From NCBI GenBank assembly GCA_036340235.1, contig JAYYZE010000021.1, positions 1 to 12,036 on the forward strand: 12,036 bases of DNA. Direction: 5' to 3'. The stretch is from GCA-2862585 sp036340235. GTDB taxonomy: Bacteria; Bacteroidota; Bacteroidia; Flavobacteriales; UBA7312. The notes below the pieces were generated by a model. That model saw only the letters and a program-made list of their open reading frames with translations. It ran no database searches and was not told the origin of the DNA. The stretch's first letter is position 1; each line of letters opens with the position of its first letter. Positions 7,199-12,036 of the stretch are shown here, piece by piece. The translations under genes and the position numbers were made by a program.

Positions 7199-8047
7199 CT
7201 AATCATTTAATGCCAAATTATCTATTAATCGAACCTCTCCAATAAATACCGCAATCAGAATGTGAGCTTCTACTATGTGAGTAGATGACTTTATGGGTTT
7301 TAAATTACGGGGATTTACAATATCTACGTAATCAATTATCATGTTTTTTTGAGAATTTATAGTTTTTGTGATAGTGGTTAAAATATCACTTATTGGTCGT
7401 TTTCCATACGATTGCTTTGCTTCGGTTAGAAGTTTATAAATGATTGTAGCATATTTTCGATCATGAGCACTAAGTAATTGGTTTCTTGAGCTCATAGCCA
7501 ATCCGCTAGACTCTCTTATGGTTGGTCCCTCAATAATTTTGGTCTGCAATGTTGTTTCATTTACCATTTGCCTGATGATAGCCAATTGTTGAAAGTCTTT
7601 TTGTCCAAAATAGGCTCTATCGGCTTGTGTAATGCTTAGTAATCGGTGAACAACGGTACAAACACCATCAAAGTGTCCCGGTCGTTTAGCGCCTTCATAA
7701 ACTAAGTCTAGACCATTAAGATTATAGGTGTTTGTGACTTCCCCATTTGGATATATTTCTGAAACGGATGGGGCAAATAAAATATCGCTTTCTGATTCTT
7801 TAAGCATAACCTTGTCCTTATCCAAATTTGTAGGATAAGTTGCCAGATCCTGTTTGTTGTTAAACTGTGTAGGATTAACAAATATGCTAACAATAGTTAT
7901 GTCACACTCATCATTTGCCTTCTTAACTAGAGACAAATGCCCTTTGTGTAAGGCCCCCATGGTAGGGACAAAGCCAATTTGCAAGCCATCCGTTTTTAAC
8001 TTTGATATGGTCTCAGTAAGAGTGCTTGTATGAGTAAATATCTTCAA
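7199..8047 (-). CDS. panC: Pantothenate synthetase (pantoate--beta-alanine ligase)
   Basis: This 282-residue protein has the full family length. It joins pantoate and beta-alanine using ATP. Visible signatures are FVPTMGALHKGHLSLV with the HxGH nucleotide site at 34-37, SIFVNPTQF, RPGHFDGVCTVV, FGQKDFQQL, and the KMSKS-like loop GLAMSSRNQ. The start is TTG at 8047: the frame has a stop five codons upstream with no ATG or GTG between, and MKIFT is the expected family beginning. It is the first gene of the minus-strand operon panC-panD-UPF0104-rfaE2-radA. The promoter should lie in the 113-base gap shared with the divergent glycogen-synthase-like gene, but I see no strong -33/-7 pair on this strand; TACTTTTATG around 8065-8075 is a weak candidate. 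Confidence 0.96.
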   Translation of the reverse strand: MKIFTHTSTLTETISKLKTDGLQIGFVPTMGALHKGHLSLVKKANDECDITIVSIFVNPTQFNNKQDLATYPTNLDKDKVMLKESESDILFAPSVSEIYPNGEVTNTYNLNGLDLVYEGAKRPGHFDGVCTVVHRLLSITQADRAYFGQKDFQQLAIIRQMVNETTLQTKIIEGPTIRESSGLAMSSRNQLLSAHDRKYATIIYKLLTEAKQSYGKRPISDILTTITKTINSQKNMIIDYVDIVNPRNLKPIKSSTHIVEAHILIAVFIGEVRLIDNLALND

Positions 8048-8085
8048 TAATTTTGTGTTTTAAAGGCATAAAAGTAAGCTATTAC

Positions 8086-8116
8086 TTGATTTATGACTAT
8101 AAATTTCGTAAATTTG
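8086..8116 (+). promoter_or_regulatory. Bacteroidota-type promoter (TTG-N20-TAAATTTG)
   Basis: TTG at 8086-8088 and TAAATTTG at 8109-8116 are separated by 20 bases, which fits the -33/-7 promoter of Bacteroidota. Transcription would start around 8122-8125 and give a leader of roughly 40 bases before the ATG at 8161. The box and flank TAAATTTGCATA are identical to 971-982. This supports the start at 8161 rather than any codon upstream of the box. Confidence 0.65.
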
Positions 8117-8160
8117 CATATAGAATTAAAGTCTTCCATTATTTAAAACACATTCACTTT

Positions 8161-8994
8161 ATGGAAAAGAAAAGAGTTCTATTTGTCACTCAAGAAATTA
8201 GTCCGTATTTATCAGAAACTGAATTGTCATGCCTTTGCAGAAGCCTTCCACAAGGTGTTATGGAAAGTGGCAAAGACATTCGTGTCTTTATGCCCAAATA
8301 TGGTTGTATTAATGAAAGAAGAAATCAGCTACACGAAGTAATTCGTCTTTCTGGAATGAATATGATATTGGATAATTTAGATTATCCATTAATCATAAAA
8401 GTAGCATCTTTACAGCCCGTTCGAATGCAGGTTTATTTTATTGAAAACGAGGATTTCTTTCCTAAAAAAACATTCATGAATGAGCTTGATGGTGAGCAAA
8501 TAGAATTTCATGATGAGCGAGCAATTTTCTTTTGTCGCGGGGTGCTTGAAACGGTTCGAAAATTAGGATGGAGTCCTGATGTAGTTCATTGCCACGGATG
8601 GATGTCGGCCTTAGTGCCCATGTATCTAAAAAAAGCATTTTCTGATGATCCAATTTACAATGAGACTAAAGTAGTATACTCACTATACGATCAAGCTAAT
8701 GTCGATATTAGTGACGATATGGCACGTAAGTCAATCATAAACGGAGTTAATATAGAAGACCTTAATCTTATTTCTTCTCCAACAGTCAATGCGTTACATA
8801 AGCTAGCTATTAAATATGCCGATGCAGTAATATTGGGCAGCGAAATATTGGATGACGATATTCATCGCTTTATACACGCAAATGATAAGTATCTAGTGTC
8901 TTACCAAGACTATGAAAATTGTGTAGAAACTTACAATAATTTATATGATGAATTAATGGAAGAACCACTCACTGCTAATTTGCTGATTGACTAA
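8161..8994 (+). CDS. Half-length glycogen/starch-synthase-like protein (GT5 N-terminal domain only)
   Basis: This 277-residue protein resembles the N-terminal Rossmann half of glycogen synthase: RVLFVTQEISPYLS, DIRVFMPKYG, VYFIENEDFF, DERAIFFCRGVLE, and WSPDVVHCHGWMSALVPMYLK. Full GlgA has about 470-500 residues, and the C-terminal GT-B half is missing. The ADP-glucose-binding KTGGL that should follow the first strand is replaced by SETELS. True glycogen synthase activity is therefore doubtful. I recall short proteins of this kind next to panC across flavobacteria, so it is a conserved family, not a local truncation. The start at 8161 is chosen because a promoter box lies at 8109-8116, inside the longer frame from 8053. 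Its stop codon touches the ATG of the DUF4270 gene, so the two are co-transcribed and probably coupled. Confidence 0.88.
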   Translation: MEKKRVLFVTQEISPYLSETELSCLCRSLPQGVMESGKDIRVFMPKYGCINERRNQLHEVIRLSGMNMILDNLDYPLIIKVASLQPVRMQVYFIENEDFFPKKTFMNELDGEQIEFHDERAIFFCRGVLETVRKLGWSPDVVHCHGWMSALVPMYLKKAFSDDPIYNETKVVYSLYDQANVDISDDMARKSIINGVNIEDLNLISSPTVNALHKLAIKYADAVILGSEILDDDIHRFIHANDKYLVSYQDYENCVETYNNLYDELMEEPLTANLLID

Positions 8995-10203
8995 ATGAAA
9001 CTTCATCTACTCTTTCTCTGCGTATGTTTATTTTTTGCGTGCACAGACCCTCAGTTGATTGGACTTGAAGTGCAACCAACTTCCGATCGAATTACCATTT
9101 CCACTCTTGACGAATCATCCCCTTTTAGTTTGCAGACAATAGGTGTAGATTCTGTTCGATCAGATGAACCATTAGCGGCTTTGTTGGGCTACTATGAGTC
9201 AGACCTTTTTAGAAATGCTAAAGCCAGCTTTTCAACCCAACTGCTTCTGAGTCAAAACTCTGTAGATTTTGGAAATAACCCTATTCTTGATTCAGCGGTG
9301 TTAAGTTTGTCATATTCTGGCTACTATGGCGATACAACCAATGAGATGATGATTCATATAGAGCAATTGGGGCAAGCTATCTTTTATGATTCAACATACT
9401 ATTCTAATCAAGAAATACTATCTGTTCCTTTTAACACTCCCATAATTCATTCCTTTGAGCCACGACCAAACACATTGGTTTTTGCTACAAACGATACTAT
9501 TGGTCAAAAAGTACTTTCTTTTAGAGTAGATGCTATTGGTCAAATGATTTTGGAGGCGTCTAGTGGACAGCTGGCTGACAGTGATGCTTTTTTAGATTTT
9601 TTTAATGGTATTACATTATCAGTCGATGACAACTCCACATCCTCATCCATCCTTTATTTTAATTTAAAAGATGGTGGGTCTAAGCTTACCATTTATTATA
9701 ATGACTCTTTATCGTATGATTTATTGATTGGTTCAGGTGCAACGCGCATCAATCATTTCGACATGCAACAGGATCAGACATTTTTAGAGTCTCTAAACGG
9801 CATACAATCCATGGCAGGTTATGAGTTGGAACTGACATTTAATAATCTCACCAGTTTAAAGCAGTCATTAGAAAACAAGGTGGTTAATCAGGCCTTGTTA
9901 CGTTTTTCGACTAACAATAATTCTGACATCAGACCCGCTCATTCTTCCCTATCATTAGTAAGAAAGGATTCGACAGGCAAAAAGTTTTTTATTGAAGATA
10001 TTGCTGAAGGGCAAACTCATTATGGTGGGTATCTTGAAGGTAATGAATACGTTTTCAATATTTCAAAATACATTTTAAACCTACTTAATGAAGAGTTTAC
10101 CTCTACTACTCTTGTTTTGGTTCCATCAGGGGAAGCTATAAATGCCAATCAAACCGAAATCAAGCAAGAGGTAGAGCTTAATATAATTTATACCGAATTT
10201 TAG
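8995..10203 (+). CDS. DUF4270 family lipoprotein
   Basis: This 402-residue protein has a lipoprotein signal: basic Lys2, hydrophobic LLFLCVCLFFA, and lipobox Cys16 (LFFAC followed by TDPQ). The mature N-terminal part shows the DUF4270 pattern: ...TLDESSPF, VDSVRSDEPLAALLGYYESDLFRNAKASF, then LDSAVLSLSYSGYYGD. The rest is strand-rich with no catalytic motif I recognise. It is probably anchored in the outer membrane. The family has no established function. The ATG follows the preceding stop with no gap, and the stop is one base before the glmS ATG, so all three genes are in one tightly packed operon. Confidence 0.9.
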   Translation: MKLHLLFLCVCLFFACTDPQLIGLEVQPTSDRITISTLDESSPFSLQTIGVDSVRSDEPLAALLGYYESDLFRNAKASFSTQLLLSQNSVDFGNNPILDSAVLSLSYSGYYGDTTNEMMIHIEQLGQAIFYDSTYYSNQEILSVPFNTPIIHSFEPRPNTLVFATNDTIGQKVLSFRVDAIGQMILEASSGQLADSDAFLDFFNGITLSVDDNSTSSSILYFNLKDGGSKLTIYYNDSLSYDLLIGSGATRINHFDMQQDQTFLESLNGIQSMAGYELELTFNNLTSLKQSLENKVVNQALLRFSTNNNSDIRPAHSSLSLVRKDSTGKKFFIEDIAEGQTHYGGYLEGNEYVFNISKYILNLLNEEFTSTTLVLVPSGEAINANQTEIKQEVELNIIYTEF

Positions 10204-10204
10204 T

Positions 10205-12036
10205 ATGTGTGGAATCGTAGGTTATTTGGGATATCGGCAGGCCTATCCCATTTTGATAAAAGGCCTTCAGCGATTGGAATATAGAGGATATGATAGTGCC
10301 GGCGTGGCTTTAATAGACCGTCAAGGCCTTCAGACTTTCAAAAAGCAAGGTAAGGTAGCCGACTTAGAATTATTCTGTAAGGAAAAATACACACAAAGTA
10401 CCATTGGCATTGGTCACACACGCTGGGCCACACATGGAATTCCCAGTGATGTCAACGCCCATCCTCATTGTTCTCAAGATGGAGAATTAGCGATTATACA
10501 CAATGGTATCATAGAGAACTACGATACTATTAAAGAAGCTTTGAGTAGAAGAGGTCATACATTTAATAGCGATACCGATACGGAAGCTCTCATACACCTT
10601 ATTGAAGATATTAAAAAGCAAGAAGAAACTACTCTCTTTGAGGCCGTTCGCCTTGCTCTTAATGAAGTGATAGGGGCTTATGCCATAGCCGTTATAGATG
10701 AAAATAAGCCAGAGGAAGTGATCGTAGCCCGAATGGGAAGTCCTTTGGTGGTTGGTATAGGTGAAAACGAATATTTTATTGCCTCGGATGCGACTCCAAT
10801 TGTAGAGTACACCAAAGAAGTTATATACCTTGAGGAAGGAGAAATAGCACGTTTGTGTCTAACTGATGGGGTAGAGCTTAAAACGATAGAAAATATTGAA
10901 AAAACCCCATTTATTCAAGAGCTAGAAATGAATTTGGAGTCCATAGAAAAGGGGGGATATGATCATTTTATGCTCAAGGAGATATTTGAGCAGCCCAAAT
11001 CCATTTCTGACAGTATCAGAGGCCGATTAATTAGTCAAAGCGAATTAATCAAAATGAGCGGTATTCAAGCCTATTCTGATAAAATTATTAACGCCAATAG
11101 AATCATTATTGTCGCTTGTGGTACATCATGGCACGCTGGGCTCATTGGGGAGTATTTAATTGAGGATTTGGCGCGCATTAACGTGGAAGTAGAATACGCT
11201 TCAGAGTTTAGATATAGAAATCCCATTCTTTCTGAAAAGGACGTAGTCTTAGCTATTTCGCAATCCGGGGAAACAGCAGACACTCTGGCAGCAATGAAGC
11301 TAGCCAAAGAGAGGGGAGCCACTGTTTTAGCCATATGTAATGTGGTTGGCTCTTCAATTGCTAGACTAAGTCACTCAGGAGCATATACGCATGCAGGTCC
11401 AGAAATTGGCGTGGCCTCAACCAAAGCATTTACAGCCCAAGTGTCGGTATTAACCTTAATTGCACTTCTGTTAGCCAAGAAAAAAGCTACAATTACTACT
11501 AGCTACTACAGGCAGTTATTAATTGAGTTGGAATCCATCCCTGCCAAAGTTCAAAGAATGTTGGAAATGAATGATTACATTAAAGATTTATCATCTACAT
11601 TCGCTAACGCTAGTAACTTTTTGTACTTAGGTAGAGGGTATAACTTTCCGGTAGCCCTTGAAGGAGCTTTAAAGCTAAAGGAAATATCATATATACATGC
11701 GGAGGGCTATCCAGCCGCCGAAATGAAGCACGGCCCGATTGCATTAATAGATGAGGATATGCCCATAGTGGTGATAGCCACTAAAAAAGGTCATTACGAA
11801 AAGATTGTTAGTAATATTCAAGAAGTAAAAGCTCGAAATGGCGTCGTGATTGCCATAGTAAGTAAGGGTGATGTCAACGTAAAAGAAATTGCCGACTATG
11901 TGATTGAAGTACCAGAAGTTTCGGAGCCTTTGGTACCGATGTTGGCTAATATTCCTCTTCAACTCCTTTCTTATCATATTGCCGTAATGAGAGGGTGCAA
12001 TGTCGATCAGCCAAGGAATTTAGCTAAGTCCGTCAC
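10205..12036 (+). CDS. glmS: Glutamine--fructose-6-phosphate aminotransferase (isomerizing), 3' partial
   Basis: 610 complete codons are visible and the frame runs off the right edge. GlmS makes glucosamine 6-phosphate from fructose 6-phosphate and glutamine, the entry to peptidoglycan and lipopolysaccharide amino sugars. It begins MCGIVGYLG, where Cys2 becomes the N-terminal nucleophile. The amidotransferase half shows RWATHG, HNGIIENY and SDTDTE. The linker has YDHFMLKEIFEQP. Two SIS sugar-isomerase domains follow: VACGTSWHAG, ISQSGETADT and GVASTKAFTAQ in the first, YLGRGYNFPVALEGALKLKE and AAEMKHGPIAL in the second. The end reads DQPRNLAKSV with Lys608 matching the E. coli Schiff-base Lys603, so about three residues and the stop are missing. 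The ATG is one base after the DUF4270 stop. Confidence 0.97.
   Translation, partial: MCGIVGYLGYRQAYPILIKGLQRLEYRGYDSAGVALIDRQGLQTFKKQGKVADLELFCKEKYTQSTIGIGHTRWATHGIPSDVNAHPHCSQDGELAIIHNGIIENYDTIKEALSRRGHTFNSDTDTEALIHLIEDIKKQEETTLFEAVRLALNEVIGAYAIAVIDENKPEEVIVARMGSPLVVGIGENEYFIASDATPIVEYTKEVIYLEEGEIARLCLTDGVELKTIENIEKTPFIQELEMNLESIEKGGYDHFMLKEIFEQPKSISDSIRGRLISQSELIKMSGIQAYSDKIINANRIIIVACGTSWHAGLIGEYLIEDLARINVEVEYASEFRYRNPILSEKDVVLAISQSGETADTLAAMKLAKERGATVLAICNVVGSSIARLSHSGAYTHAGPEIGVASTKAFTAQVSVLTLIALLLAKKKATITTSYYRQLLIELESIPAKVQRMLEMNDYIKDLSSTFANASNFLYLGRGYNFPVALEGALKLKEISYIHAEGYPAAEMKHGPIALIDEDMPIVVIATKKGHYEKIVSNIQEVKARNGVVIAIVSKGDVNVKEIADYVIEVPEVSEPLVPMLANIPLQLLSYHIAVMRGCNVDQPRNLAKSV

Noticed and set aside
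7708..7893. Minus-strand 61-codon frame inside panC in another frame
   Set aside because: It is a shadow of panC, which is intact across this stretch.
8053..8160. Longer frame extending the glycogen-synthase-like gene upstream to 8053
   Set aside because: The extension contains the promoter TTG-N20-TAAATTTG and reads as low-quality sequence, while the family similarity starts at MEKKRVLFVTQE from 8161.
11071..11977. Open frames on the minus strand within glmS (11071-11334, 11744-11977)
   Set aside because: They lie antisense to conserved SIS-domain coding sequence and show no recognisable protein features.
1..12036. Mobile elements, CRISPR arrays, tRNA or rRNA genes, defence or biosynthetic systems
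   Set aside because: No inverted or direct repeat pairs with a transposase or integrase, no repeat-spacer pattern, and no RNA gene cores were seen; nearly all sequence is accounted for by conserved housekeeping or envelope genes.

Overview
The window looks like a chromosomal segment of a member of the Bacteroidota, most likely from the Flavobacteriales. The evidence is a type IX secretion (T9SS) C-terminal sorting domain at the left edge, a DUF4270 lipoprotein, low G+C by eye, promoters of the Bacteroidota type (TAnnTTTG -7 box), few Shine-Dalgarno-like sites, and a gene order (radA, UPF0104, panD, panC, divergent glycogen-synthase-like gene, DUF4270, glmS) that I recall as common in flavobacteria.

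Left part (1-931): the 3' end of a secreted T9SS cargo gene runs into a hairpin terminator at 262-290. Positions 289-931 carry no intact gene. Reading the minus strand across frames gives a heavily decayed but nearly full-length comF (competence-type phosphoribosyltransferase), with at least four frameshifts and two or three in-frame stops.

Middle left (971-4025, plus strand): a TAAATTTG promoter box precedes a small DUF1844-like gene. That gene overlaps a gene for a single-pass membrane coiled-coil protein of unknown function, which is followed 6 bases later by xthA (exonuclease III, TTG start). After a short gap comes a coiled-coil lipoprotein with an OmpA peptidoglycan-binding domain. Its stop codon overlaps that of the convergent radA.

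Middle (4022-8047, minus strand): a tightly packed operon read as panC, panD, a UPF0104/LPG-synthase-like membrane protein, an rfaE2-like nucleotidyltransferase, and radA. It mixes pantothenate synthesis, envelope functions and DNA repair. The rfaE2-like gene has an unresolved start, because conserved-looking N-terminal sequence lies upstream of the only conventional start codon.

Right (8109-12036, plus strand): a divergent operon starts from a good -33/-7 promoter. It encodes a protein equal to the N-terminal half of glycogen synthase, a DUF4270 lipoprotein, and GlmS (glucosamine-6-phosphate synthase), which runs off the window about three codons before its expected end.

I saw no mobile element, CRISPR array, tRNA or rRNA, and no clear undescribed multi-gene system. 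The most interesting items are the comF relic, the half-length glycogen-synthase-like protein, the rfaE2-like start, and the DUF1844 / coiled-coil membrane protein pair.
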